A stretch of DNA of 26,016 bases from Bacillota bacterium (GCA_023397655.1 JAEWTW010000044.1:1-26016); one strand, 5' to 3'. Shown: positions 6,389-14,309, counted from the stretch's first letter. Numbers and translations: made by a program. Notes: a model not told the origin generated them from the sequence alone.

Positions 6389-8977
6389 ATGGATATGGAC
6401 AGATTGACGGAAAAAGCAATGGCCGCGGTGAGCGCGGCGCAGGAGACAGCCATACGGCTGGGGCAGCAGCAGATCGACGGGGAGCATTTGCACTACGCCC
6501 TTGCGACGCAGGAAGATGGACTTATCCCCAAGCTGCTGGGCTATATGGGCATTGATACGGCTAACTATTCCCGCAGCGTGGAGAAGGAGCTGGCCAAGCT
6601 GCCCAAGGTACAGGGCGCGTCGGCATCGGTGTACGCGTCACGGCGCTTTTCCGAGCTGATTGTGAAAGCGCAGGACGAAGCCAAGCGGTTCAAGGACGAA
6701 TATACCGGGGTGGAGCACCTCTATATCGCGCTGCTGAAGGAGAGAGGCACGCCGTCGGCAGCCATCTTCAGGCAGTTCAGCGTCACGCTGGATAGCTTCA
6801 TGGCCGCGCTGACCAAGGTGCGCGGTAACCAGCGCGTCACGTCGCAGAACCCCGAGGCGACATATGACTCGCTCACAAGGTTCGGGCGCGACCTGCTGGA
6901 AATGGCGAAGCAGGGCAAGATCGACCCCGTGATCGGGCGGGATGACGAGATACGCCGAGCGATACGCATACTGTCGCGCCGCACCAAGAACAACCCCGTG
7001 CTGATCGGCGAACCCGGCGTGGGCAAAACCGCGGTGGTGGAAGGCCTCGCGCAGCGCATACTGGCGGGTGACGTGCCTGAGGGGCTGAAGGACAAGACGA
7101 TATTCGCGCTGGACATGGGCGCTCTGATCGCCGGGGCCAAGTACCGCGGCGAGTTCGAGGAGCGGCTGAAAGCGGTGCTGGCGGACGTGAACAAGTCCGA
7201 CGGCAAGATCATACTGTTCATCGACGAGCTGCATAACATCGTGGGCGCGGGCAAAGCCGAGGGCGCGATGGACGCAGGCAACATACTAAAGCCGATGCTG
7301 GCGCGCGGCGAGCTGCACTGTATCGGAGCGACGACGCTGGACGAATACCGCAAGTACATCGAAAAGGACGCGGCGCTGGAGCGCAGGTTCCAGCCCATAT
7401 TGGTGGAGCCGCCGTCGGTGGAGGATACCATTTCCATACTGCGCGGCTTGAAGGAACGCTTCGAGATACACCACGGCATCAAGATCACCGACGGGGCGCT
7501 GATCGCGTGCGCGGTGTTGTCCGACCGGTACATTTCCGACCGCTTCCTGCCCGACAAGGCCATCGACCTGATGGACGAGGCGGCGGCGATGATCCGCACC
7601 GAGATCGACAGCATGCCGACTGAGCTGGACGAGATATCGCGGCGCGTGATGCAGCTGGAGATTGAGCGGCAGGCGCTGAAGAAAGAACATGACGCAGGCA
7701 GCAAAGCCCGTCTTGAAGCACTGGAGAAGGAACTGGCGGCGAACAAGGAGCAGGCCGACAAGCTGAAAGCCCAGTGGGAGATGGAGAAGGTGGCGCTCTC
7801 GCGGGAGAAGGATTTGAAGCAGCAGATCGAGGACGTGCGGCGGCGCATCGAGGAGGCTAAGCGCGCGTATGATCTGGAGCAGGCGGCCAAGCTGGAGTAC
7901 GGCGAGCTGCCGGGACTGCAGGCGCAGCTGGAAGAGGAACGTCGCCGCAACGCCCAGAACGAAAACGTGCTGCTGAAGGAGGAGGTCACCGAGGAGGAGA
8001 TCGCCGAGATCGTGGCGCGCTGGACGGGCATACCGGTTTCCAAGCTGGTGGAGAAGGAGAAGGATAAGCTGCTGGGGCTGGAGGACATACTCCACAAGCG
8101 GGTGATCGGGCAGGACGAGGCGGTGACCGCGGTCAGCGAAGCCGTGATACGCGCGCGCTCCGGTCTGAAAGACCCCAAACGCCCCATCGGTTCGTTCATA
8201 TTCTTAGGGCCTACGGGCGTCGGCAAGACGGAGCTGGCCCGTGCCGTGGCCGAGGCGCTGTTCGACAGCGAGGAAAACATGGTGCGCATCGACATGAGCG
8301 AGTATATGGAGAAGCACGCGGTGTCGCGGCTGATCGGCGCGCCTCCGGGATACGTGGGCTACGACGAGGGCGGCCAGCTGACCGAGGCTGTGCGCCGCAA
8401 GCCCTATTGCGTGATACTGTTTGACGAGATCGAGAAAGCGCATCACGACGTGTTCAACGTGCTGCTGCAGCTGCTGGACGACGGGCGCCTGACGGACAGC
8501 CAAGGGAGAACGGTGGATTTCAAGAACACCGTGGTCATCATGACCAGCAACATCGGCAGCGATTATCTGTTGTCCGGCATCGACGCGGAGGGCAACCTGT
8601 CCGAAGACGCCCGCAACACGGTGTTGGGGGACCTCGCGCGCAATTTCCGCCCGGAGTTTTTGAACCGTGTGGACGATATCGTGATGTTCAAGCCGCTGAC
8701 GCGGGACGATATCATACAGATCATCGATCTTGGCATGGCGGCGATACAGAAGCGGCTTAACGAGCGCAGCATACGCCTGAAGCTGACGGACGCGGCCAAA
8801 CGTTTGATTGCCGACAAGTCGTACACGCCCATCTACGGCGCGCGCCCGGTGAAGCGGTATCTCCAGAAGGAGATCGAGACGCAGCTGGGCCGCATGCTGG
8901 TGGCAGGCAGCATCGTGGACGGCGACATCGCTTTGGTGGACGCGGACGGCGACGCGCTGAAGATAACGGTGGGGTGA
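6389..8977 (+). CDS. clpB: ATP-dependent disaggregase ClpB
   Basis: An 862-residue protein of normal ClpB length. It has the N-terminal double ClpN repeat (1-145), a first AAA+ module with Walker A GEPGVGKT (about 206-213) and Walker B ILFIDE, and the long Glu/Lys/Arg-rich coiled-coil middle domain (about 400-530) that separates ClpB from ClpA and contacts DnaK. The second AAA+ module has Walker A GPTGVGKT (about 607-614), ILFDEIEKA and sensor-2 GARPVKR near the end. It threads aggregated proteins through a hexamer pore together with DnaK/DnaJ. GGAGGAGG lies 10 bases before ATG 6389; a second in-frame ATG follows at 6395. I see no CtsR or CIRCE site in the 300 bases upstream, unlike the DnaJ-like gene. 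Palindromic repeats flank the gene. Confidence 0.97.
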   Translation: MDMDRLTEKAMAAVSAAQETAIRLGQQQIDGEHLHYALATQEDGLIPKLLGYMGIDTANYSRSVEKELAKLPKVQGASASVYASRRFSELIVKAQDEAKRFKDEYTGVEHLYIALLKERGTPSAAIFRQFSVTLDSFMAALTKVRGNQRVTSQNPEATYDSLTRFGRDLLEMAKQGKIDPVIGRDDEIRRAIRILSRRTKNNPVLIGEPGVGKTAVVEGLAQRILAGDVPEGLKDKTIFALDMGALIAGAKYRGEFEERLKAVLADVNKSDGKIILFIDELHNIVGAGKAEGAMDAGNILKPMLARGELHCIGATTLDEYRKYIEKDAALERRFQPILVEPPSVEDTISILRGLKERFEIHHGIKITDGALIACAVLSDRYISDRFLPDKAIDLMDEAAAMIRTEIDSMPTELDEISRRVMQLEIERQALKKEHDAGSKARLEALEKELAANKEQADKLKAQWEMEKVALSREKDLKQQIEDVRRRIEEAKRAYDLEQAAKLEYGELPGLQAQLEEERRRNAQNENVLLKEEVTEEEIAEIVARWTGIPVSKLVEKEKDKLLGLEDILHKRVIGQDEAVTAVSEAVIRARSGLKDPKRPIGSFIFLGPTGVGKTELARAVAEALFDSEENMVRIDMSEYMEKHAVSRLIGAPPGYVGYDEGGQLTEAVRRKPYCVILFDEIEKAHHDVFNVLLQLLDDGRLTDSQGRTVDFKNTVVIMTSNIGSDYLLSGIDAEGNLSEDARNTVLGDLARNFRPEFLNRVDDIVMFKPLTRDDIIQIIDLGMAAIQKRLNERSIRLKLTDAAKRLIADKSYTPIYGARPVKRYLQKEIETQLGRMLVAGSIVDGDIALVDADGDALKITVG

Positions 8978-8991
8978 GGGTTTTTACGTTA

Positions 8992-9059
8992 GGCGGGGAA
9001 GACCGCGGGGGCGCTGCCCCCGCACCCCTGCCAAAGGGACCAATCCCTTTGAAATCCCA
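8992..9059 (-). repeat. Palindromic intergenic repeat, copy 2 (inverted relative to copy 1)
   Basis: Two stems: GCGGGGGC-GCT-GCCCCCGC (9005-9023) and CAAAGGGA-CCAA-TCCCTTTG (9032-9051), ending GAAATCCCA. The reverse complement aligns with 6281-6340. It begins 14 bases after the clpB stop and could act as a transcript 3' end structure, but no T run follows either stem. The AT-rich island begins right after it. Confidence 0.75.
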
Positions 9060-9069
9060 TTGTGCAGTA

Positions 9070-9097
9070 TTGCAACATGATTGATTGCGGTTATAAA
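9070..9097 (+). promoter_or_regulatory. Candidate promoter of the AT-rich island
   Basis: TTGCAA at 9070-9075 and TATAAA at 9092-9097 are 16 bases apart, about 85 bases ahead of the first gene. AT-rich DNA makes chance matches likely. Confidence 0.4.
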
Positions 9098-9186
9098 AAA
9101 TGCCAGTTGTTTAATTGCCCAAATAGATAAATATTACTTTAAGCATGTTTGGTAATATGGTAATATTTAATAAAGGAGCAACTAAT

Positions 9187-10008
9187 ATGAATCAAAGCTT
9201 ATTACCAATACAACATTACATCTTATCATTCCTTTATCAAAACAATCCAAGAGTATACTCAACGGGTCAGATTCATCGTGATAAAGATGTATATAAACAA
9301 CTGCAACCAAGTCTATCTCCCAGATTACAGAAAGAAGAGATTGAGAAAAATATTGAATATTTAGCTGGTAAGGGTTTTGTAACAAAAAAGCAGACAACGT
9401 TAAAAGGAAGCTTGAGAGGATATTTATATGTAATTAGCACCAAAGGTATTGATTTTTTTGAAAAGGAGCAGGGGGAAATGATTGTTAACAGTTGTCTTGA
9501 AAAGATGATTGATGAGGATATTGAGAAATTAAATCAATCACATAGCTATGAATTACTTGAACAAATAAAGGCAAAGTATCAAGCATACATAGATGCTGTA
9601 CGAGATGTTAATTTTGATTATTTTACGAGTTCGCTTGAAAAAGATACAGGAAAACTCCAGAATGCGCTACTTGCTTATAAAGCATTTGGGTATCAAAATA
9701 ACAATCAGGCGAGTGGAAAACCAAGCATTATTATTAAAAATGAAAATATTAATACAAACTCCTTTCAAATTAATATTTCTTATAGTCAAGTGAGAGAAGA
9801 TATTAGGGGAAACACATATTTGACTGACGAACAGATAACAGAAATAATATCTAAGATTGATGAACTTGAACAGATTGATAAAGAGGGAGAAACAAAAAAG
9901 GAAAAATGGGGAAGGGTTAAGTCTATTTTAAATTGGCTAGGGGATAAAGGAGTTGATATAGCGGTAAAAATTATCCCATTGGTATTAAAAATTATCGCGC
10001 AAGAATAG
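9187..10008 (+). CDS. Uncharacterised protein with N-terminal winged-helix-like domain
   Basis: A 273-residue protein, start chosen at ATG 9187 because AAAGGAG ends 8 bases upstream; the in-frame ATG at 9145 has no such site. Residues about 5-100 look like a winged helix: helices, then EKNIEYLAGKGFVTKKQTT and a beta wing ending YLYVISTKGIDFFE, as in MarR/PadR-type folds. The middle (100-185) is helical and lysine-rich. After an Asn/Ile-rich strand region (IIIKNENINTNSFQINISY) comes LTDEQITEIISKIDELEQI, a helix, and a hydrophobic C-terminal tail KGVDIAVKIIPLVLKII that could insert in or lie on a membrane or mediate assembly. I do not recognise a named family. It is markedly more AT-rich than clpB, suggesting acquisition. 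It is probably co-transcribed with the HEPN-like gene 50 bases downstream. Confidence 0.8.
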   Translation: MNQSLLPIQHYILSFLYQNNPRVYSTGQIHRDKDVYKQLQPSLSPRLQKEEIEKNIEYLAGKGFVTKKQTTLKGSLRGYLYVISTKGIDFFEKEQGEMIVNSCLEKMIDEDIEKLNQSHSYELLEQIKAKYQAYIDAVRDVNFDYFTSSLEKDTGKLQNALLAYKAFGYQNNNQASGKPSIIIKNENINTNSFQINISYSQVREDIRGNTYLTDEQITEIISKIDELEQIDKEGETKKEKWGRVKSILNWLGDKGVDIAVKIIPLVLKIIAQE

Positions 10009-10058
10009 ACTGAATTCTTGTTATGTATTTTATTATAAATTGAAGTAGGCATTCTATA

Positions 10059-10820
10059 ATGAATATATATGATTTAATTGAATTCCCAAGCAAAGAAAAA
10101 AGAGAAGATATAAGATCTAAATATCCGATCTTTTCTCTGTATAAGCAGATTCCAATGAATATGTTGAAAAAATACGAAGGTGTTGTTGTCCCTTGCGAGT
10201 TTGTAGAATATGAAATGACAGTAGGGACTTGGATTAATGAATACAATCATTTACTATTCTTTATGCTGATTCCTTTATATCATGCTATAGATCTATATCG
10301 GAAAATGGTGGAAGTTGATAGCTCTACTGAAATTTTCGGAGGATTGAATGTCCTTTTTTATCACTATAGTGAGACTGTAGCTTTTTACATGGACTCTACT
10401 TTTGAAAAATCTACTCAGATTTTTAATTCAATGTTTGAACTGAAAGTCGAAGATAAACAGGGGAGCTTTGGAAAAATTATAGATGAGATTAAAAGAGGGG
10501 CTAAAACAAATAAAATATTTAATGAAGTAGCAATCAAATTTGCTGAAATAAATAAGAATCAATACTATTCTGACATTTCATATATTAGAAATAAATGTAC
10601 TCACAGTATTAAAGTATCACATGAAAGCCTATATGACATTTATGACCAAGACACTATGATTACAACAACTTGCATTTCAAAAAAGATATCACCAGATGAA
10701 TTTTTAAATACAATCTTTGGAGCAATGCAATTGCTTAATGACTATACAGTATTTATTGAAAGCATTATAGTTAAATATTATGCAGATTTATATGAGAAGT
10801 TTTGCTCCCGTCATAGTTGA
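10059..10820 (+). CDS. Uncharacterised all-helical protein with HEPN-type motif
   Basis: A 253-residue, mostly helical protein. The segment YYSDISYIRNKCTHS contains R177-N178-x3-H182, the R-N-x3-H (RX4-6H) signature of HEPN-superfamily proteins, many of which are metal-independent RNases in toxin-antitoxin, abortive-infection and CRISPR-associated systems. The layout, with a long helical N-terminal part and the motif in the last third, recalls Cthe_2314-type HEPN domains; this is a judgement from pattern only. A central hydrophobic helix (LLFFMLIPLYHAI) is present. AAGTAGG lies 9 bases ahead of the ATG. The base composition is as AT-rich as the preceding gene. It could be a toxin or effector with the winged-helix protein as regulator or partner, or a non-enzymatic HEPN. 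Confidence 0.8.
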   Translation: MNIYDLIEFPSKEKREDIRSKYPIFSLYKQIPMNMLKKYEGVVVPCEFVEYEMTVGTWINEYNHLLFFMLIPLYHAIDLYRKMVEVDSSTEIFGGLNVLFYHYSETVAFYMDSTFEKSTQIFNSMFELKVEDKQGSFGKIIDEIKRGAKTNKIFNEVAIKFAEINKNQYYSDISYIRNKCTHSIKVSHESLYDIYDQDTMITTTCISKKISPDEFLNTIFGAMQLLNDYTVFIESIIVKYYADLYEKFCSRHS

Positions 10821-10954
10821 ATAAAAATAACTCGCAAATATCGATTATCCACGTTCTCAATGTATTGGCTCTGATAGGCGCAGCGCTGGGTATATTCCTC
10901 AGTGTGCGCTGGCTGATACGCTATCGCCGCCGCCACGACAAGCCTTCTCCTTGA
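10817..10954 (+). CDS. Possible small membrane protein (45 residues), or 3' remnant of a longer gene
   Basis: A TTG at 10817-10819 overlaps the stop of the HEPN-like gene and opens a 45-codon frame ending at TGA 10952-10954. The product has one clear membrane helix (VLNVLALIGAALGIFLSV) followed by a basic tail RWLIRYRRRHDKPSP, a plausible single-pass topology. Upstream of TTG the frame is closed by TAG, and there is no ATG or good ribosome site, so translation would need coupling to the preceding gene. Composition switches from AT-rich to host-like about 10 codons in. It may therefore be the tail of a host gene whose front was replaced by the island. The last codons lie inside a terminator hairpin, which slightly weakens the case. 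Confidence 0.4.
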   Translation: MNKNNSQISIIHVLNVLALIGAALGIFLSVRWLIRYRRRHDKPSP

Positions 10955-10969
10955 AGGGAAGGCTTTTTA
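10940..10969 (+). terminator. Intrinsic terminator closing the AT-rich island
   Basis: AAGCCTTC (10940-10947) pairs with GAAGGCTT (10958-10965), extended by two inner pairs, and is followed by TTTTT. Confidence 0.85.
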
Positions 10970-10977
10970 TACCCATC

Positions 10978-11004
10978 AAAAAAGGGACATATCACCGTCC
11001 CTTT
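10978..11004 (-). terminator. Intrinsic terminator of the DUF4064-like gene
   Basis: AAAGGGAC (10981-10988) pairs with GTCCCTTT (10997-11004). Read on the minus strand the stem is followed by a T run, just after the stop of the gene at 11013. Confidence 0.85.
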
Positions 11005-11012
11005 GTGTTTGT

Positions 11013-11558
11013 TTATTGCTGTTGCTGAGGCTGCGGCGGGTTCTGCACCGGCGGTTGCGGGTATGGCGGATACGGCGGCGGATAAGGCGCCGCTTGCGGC
11101 GGGTATGGCTGCGGGGGATACGGGTAGTACTGTGGCGGATAGGCGGGATACGGAACCATCACCATCTGCGGCTCACGCTTGAAAGCCATCACCGCTCCGA
11201 TGATGAACAGCGTCATGGACGCAACGTTGAAGAAGGTAAACAGGCTGACCACCGCCGCGATGATCATCATCACGCCCGCGGCCACGTTCTTTTTCTTCAC
11301 GATGATGCCGCCCACCAGCCCCAGCACACCGGCTGCGACAGCCGCAATGCCAAAGACTAAGAACACGCCACCTGCCAGTGAAGTTTCTTTAACATATTGT
11401 GATTTTGGCATGACATCATCAAATGCGTCCGACTCGTCGTAACGGTTTTCCCATATGCTTGTGTTTAAAAAAGATACAGCGCCAAACAGAAGCAACATTG
11501 AAAGCAATATGGATATGGCTGCACCGATGATACCCAGCACCCTGCTTGTTGTCCGCAT
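11013..11558 (-). CDS. DUF4064-like membrane protein with Pro/Tyr/Gln-rich tail
   Basis: A 181-residue protein. The N-terminal MRTTSRVLGIIGAAISILLS pattern and four hydrophobic segments (about 8-30, 62-85, 90-108, 112-128) with a polar extracytoplasmic loop after the first (WENRYDESDAFDD) resemble the DUF4064 family of small Firmicute membrane proteins, whose function is unknown. From about residue 133 to the end the chain is a low-complexity Pro/Tyr/Gln tail built on PYPPQ-like units and ending in four Gln. GGAGG lies 7 bases before the ATG. It has its own promoter and terminator. Family assignment is from memory of the pattern. Confidence 0.8.
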   Translation of the reverse strand: MRTTSRVLGIIGAAISILLSMLLLFGAVSFLNTSIWENRYDESDAFDDVMPKSQYVKETSLAGGVFLVFGIAAVAAGVLGLVGGIIVKKKNVAAGVMMIIAAVVSLFTFFNVASMTLFIIGAVMAFKREPQMVMVPYPAYPPQYYPYPPQPYPPQAAPYPPPYPPYPQPPVQNPPQPQQQQ

Positions 11559-11593
11559 ACTCTACCTCCGAGAGAATTCCAGTTCCTTGTTAC

Positions 11594-11622
11594 AGTATAT
11601 AGTATGCAGGCAGCGTTTTCAA
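11594..11622 (-). promoter_or_regulatory. Probable promoter of the DUF4064-like gene
   Basis: On the minus strand TTGAAA (11622-11617) and TATACT (11599-11594) are 17 bases apart, 35 bases before the ATG. Between here and the rubrerythrin promoter (11623-11748) I see nothing further. Confidence 0.65.
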
Positions 11623-11748
11623 TATTTTGGCGAAAAACCCGCTGTGCCGTGCTGTCTGGTGCGTCCTGCAAACAAGCCCCTACCGCCGCGCATATTCTTA
11701 TATCTGGAAAGCTACGAAAAAATAATTCATAATAATTACGAATAAGTA

Positions 11749-11778
11749 TTGCAAAGACCCATAATGTGGTGATATAAT
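11749..11778 (+). promoter_or_regulatory. Probable promoter of the rubrerythrin operon
   Basis: TTGCAA at 11749-11754 and a perfect TATAAT at 11773-11778 are 18 bases apart, about 80 bases ahead of the rubrerythrin ATG. I cannot identify a PerR box with confidence. Confidence 0.65.
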
Positions 11779-11794
11779 ACCCATCGAGAAGAAG

Positions 11795-11826
11795 GTTCCC
11801 CGCCTAAGCGGACGAAAAAGGGGAAC
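11795..11826 (+). promoter_or_regulatory. Leader hairpin upstream of rubrerythrin
   Basis: GTTCCCC (11795-11801) pairs with GGGGAAC (11820-11826) around an 18-base loop in the 5' leader. It lacks a T run, so it is more likely an mRNA-stabilising or regulatory stem than a terminator. Confidence 0.4.
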
Positions 11827-11859
11827 AATGATAACAGTAAATTATAAATTGGAGGTAAT

Positions 11860-12354
11860 ATGACGATGAGCAACACACAGGACAACTTGATGGCGGCATT
11901 TGCGGGCGAGTCCCAGGCGAACAGAAAGTACACAGCTTATTCGAAGAAGGCGGAAGCGGAAGGCAAGCTGAATGCGGCCAAGCTTTTCCGGGCGGCGGCT
12001 GACGCGGAGACCATCCACGCGCTCAAGCACTTTGATGTGGCCGGTAAGATCGGCGGCACGGTGGAAAACCTGAAGGATGCTGTGGCGGGTGAGACGCACG
12101 AGTACAAGGACATGTATCCGGATTTTGTGAAGCAGGCGGAGGCCGAAGGCAACAAGGGTGCGCTGATGTCGTTCACGTTCGCGATGAAGGCGGAAGAGGT
12201 GCATGCGCGTCTGTATCAGGAAGCGCTGGACAATCTGGACGCGGAAGGCGAAGTGTTCTACTACCTGTGCCCTGTGTGCGGCAATATCGAGAAGGCTGTT
12301 CCGGAAAAATGCCCCATCTGCGGCGCTCCCGGCAGCAAATTCATCAAATACTGA
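11860..12354 (+). CDS. rbr: Rubrerythrin
   Basis: A 164-residue protein of the short rubrerythrin class. The N-terminal four-helix bundle carries the di-iron ligands in GESQANRKY, AETIHALKH, GETHEYKDMY and AEEVHARLY. The C-terminal rubredoxin-like knuckle has CPVCG and CPICG, which bind one iron. It reduces hydrogen peroxide to water in the cytoplasm, using electrons from rubredoxin or NADH-dependent donors, and protects strict anaerobes from oxygen stress. GGAGG lies just before ATG 11860; a second ATG two codons in is an alternative start. It is the first gene of a probable two-gene operon with the dioxygenase-family gene 15 bases downstream. Confidence 0.96.
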   Translation: MTMSNTQDNLMAAFAGESQANRKYTAYSKKAEAEGKLNAAKLFRAAADAETIHALKHFDVAGKIGGTVENLKDAVAGETHEYKDMYPDFVKQAEAEGNKGALMSFTFAMKAEEVHARLYQEALDNLDAEGEVFYYLCPVCGNIEKAVPEKCPICGAPGSKFIKY

Positions 12355-12369
12355 GAGCGGCTTAATCCA

Positions 12370-13143
12370 ATGACGGTCGAGAAGCGGATGCCGGTGCTGT
12401 TCGTGGGGCACGGCTCCCCGATGAACGCGATAGAGGACAACGTGTTCACGCGCGAATGGCGGCGCATCGGCGGGATACTGCCGCGTCCGCGGGCGATACT
12501 CGCGGTGTCGGCGCACTGGTACGGTGAGGGCACGCGCACGTCGGATGCTGTACACCCGCGCATGGTATACGACATGTACGGCTTCCCGCGCCCGCTCTAC
12601 GAGGTGAAATACCCTGCGCCCGGTTCGCCGGAACTAGCGGAGCGGGTCAAGGCGCTGCTGTCCGGAACGGTGACGGATAACAGCTGGGGCATCGACCACG
12701 GCACATGGTCAGTGCTGGTGCACATGTTCCCCGACGCAGATATACCGGTGGTGCAGCTGAGCGTGGACGCGTATAAAAGCCCGCAGGCGCACTTGGAGCT
12801 GGGGCATACGTTGGCACCGCTGCGCGACGAGGGTATGCTGATACTGGGCAGCGGCAACGTGGTGCACAACCTGCATCTGATCGGCTGGAATGTACCGGGC
12901 GGCTTCCCGTGGGCAGACGCTTTCGACCTGTACATACGCGGGCGCATTGAGGCAGGGGACTTTGCCGCTGTGGCGGATTACCGCAGCGCGGGAGAGTCGG
13001 CGGAGAAGGCGTTCTTCACGCCGGACCATTACTTCCCATTGCTGTACGCGCTGGGAGCGGCGGACTTGACAGACAGCCTGACAGTGTTCAACGACGCACG
13101 GGTATACGGCTCCATATCAATGACGGGTTATCTGTTCCAATAA
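12370..13143 (+). CDS. DODA-type class III extradiol dioxygenase family protein
   Basis: A 257-residue protein of the LigB/DODA superfamily (YgiD-like). Conserved landmarks are VLFVGHGSPMNAI, ILAVSAHWYG, WGIDHGTWSVL and GSGNVVHNL, whose histidines are the expected zinc or iron ligands and catalytic bases. Family members open catechol rings (4,5-DOPA) using oxygen. In an obligate anaerobe the real substrate is unclear, and co-transcription with rubrerythrin suggests a link to oxygen or phenolic stress. It begins 15 bases after the rubrerythrin stop with no strong ribosome site. The start could instead be ATG 12388, six codons later, which leaves the conserved core intact. Confidence 0.9.
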   Translation: MTVEKRMPVLFVGHGSPMNAIEDNVFTREWRRIGGILPRPRAILAVSAHWYGEGTRTSDAVHPRMVYDMYGFPRPLYEVKYPAPGSPELAERVKALLSGTVTDNSWGIDHGTWSVLVHMFPDADIPVVQLSVDAYKSPQAHLELGHTLAPLRDEGMLILGSGNVVHNLHLIGWNVPGGFPWADAFDLYIRGRIEAGDFAAVADYRSAGESAEKAFFTPDHYFPLLYALGAADLTDSLTVFNDARVYGSISMTGYLFQ

Positions 13144-13155
13144 TGTGTATATATG

Positions 13156-13185
13156 AAAGACGGGTTCCGCGGATCCCGTCTTTTT
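13156..13185 (+). terminator. Intrinsic terminator of the rubrerythrin operon
   Basis: AAAGACGGG (13156-13164) pairs perfectly with CCCGTCTTT (13175-13183) and continues into T residues. The loop TTCCGCGGAT is itself palindromic. Confidence 0.9.
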
Positions 13186-13271
13186 ATGTTTGCTAGTTAG
13201 TGCGCGCTTGCCGCAGTTGCTAAGGAATCCGGTATCACGATGCTGCCGCGGTATGCTGAGGGTTTTTCTTT

Positions 13272-14270
13272 TTACTTGACCAGAGTTGAGTATCCGAACA
13301 TCAGGGCATCGGGTACTTTGCGCTGGCCAGTCAGTGACCCGCCGTACTTGTTGATGTTTTTGCCCATAAAGCTCATGGTGGACGACTGGCCTCCGTCAAG
13401 ATTATAAGCGACTTGGCAGCCATACTGCTGAAAAACCTTGGCCAGCTCTGTCAGCGTCATACCAACGCTGTAATTACTCTGTCTGCCGTCTACCACTATC
13501 AATAAATAGTGGTTGGGTGCGATCATGCCTACTGCCGTACGCGGATTTTTACTGCTCAACCGGTGACTGCTCAGCCCGGATTGTATCTGGCCGCCATTGA
13601 TCAGCGTAGGGCCGAATGAGAAGGTGTTCCGGACGCCTGCATTCAGCAGTGCTTGAGGTGTCGTGGCCTTTGGTTTTAACACCCTCAGTGAACCGTCGGG
13701 GTAAAATGCCAGCGTATCGGCCTTAGTATTATTCAGATAGGTAATGCCGTTACGCATGATGATGCCTTTTCTGCTTGTATCGGCACGGTTCATGTAATCG
13801 CCATTCACGGCAATAACGGTCTTGTAGTTTTTAGCTATACTATAGAGAGGCAGAGAGGAACTTCCGGGGTTTTTGGTATCGGCAAAACCCGGAAGTTCTG
13901 AGCGCGCATTCTTTGTGACAATTTCGGCTACAAAGTATGTTATCGGCCCATTCTTATTGGTTATGCGTTTGATTTCAACATAAAGCGAGGAGGATCGATA
14001 AAGCCAATAACCATTTTTGGGGTCTTCCACAGCCGCTTCTTTATCTACACCAACAAAGTAGCGATAGGTCAGCCCATACGGCTGTGTGAAATATTCGCGC
14101 AGCGCTGAGGGCAAAGGAATACCAATAGCGCTGGTGACTTTGTGCGTTCCGGATGAGACTTCAGAAAAAGCAGTCTTGCCGACGGGTTCTGTAGCATAGG
14201 CAGGTGTACATACACAGCTGAAAACCAACAGTAATGCTAAAATGATTAGGGCGGCTTTTTTTGCGAACAT
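13272..14270 (-). CDS. Secreted phosphodiester glycosidase (NAGPA-domain) protein
   Basis: About 332 residues. A signal peptide (MFAKKAALIILALLLVFSCV to TPAYA) precedes a domain of the phosphodiester-glycosidase/NAGPA family (about 110-330). Hallmarks are VIAVNGDYMN, FSFGPTLINGG, NPRTAVGMIAPNHYLLIVVDGR, LAKVFQQYGCQVAYNLDGGQSSTM and the final conserved Gly/Arg-containing stretch. The family cleaves sugar-phosphodiester linkages; in Gram-positives it occurs near wall-polymer and exopolysaccharide genes. I chose ATG 14270 because AGGTGG lies just before it, though only 3 bases away; ATG 14282 adds four residues and lacks a ribosome site. It sits at the downstream end of three LCP ligase genes on the same strand, suggesting a shared role in wall-polymer attachment or remodelling. 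Confidence 0.88.
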   Translation of the reverse strand: MFAKKAALIILALLLVFSCVCTPAYATEPVGKTAFSEVSSGTHKVTSAIGIPLPSALREYFTQPYGLTYRYFVGVDKEAAVEDPKNGYWLYRSSSLYVEIKRITNKNGPITYFVAEIVTKNARSELPGFADTKNPGSSSLPLYSIAKNYKTVIAVNGDYMNRADTSRKGIIMRNGITYLNNTKADTLAFYPDGSLRVLKPKATTPQALLNAGVRNTFSFGPTLINGGQIQSGLSSHRLSSKNPRTAVGMIAPNHYLLIVVDGRQSNYSVGMTLTELAKVFQQYGCQVAYNLDGGQSSTMSFMGKNINKYGGSLTGQRKVPDALMFGYSTLVK

Positions 14271-14309
14271 ATCCCACCTCATAATGAAAAGTCATAATGC
14301 TCATTGATT

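Noticed and set aside
6721..8295. 524-codon open frame on the minus strand inside clpB
   Set aside because: Ser/Arg/Ala-rich antisense shadow of the conserved clpB frame.
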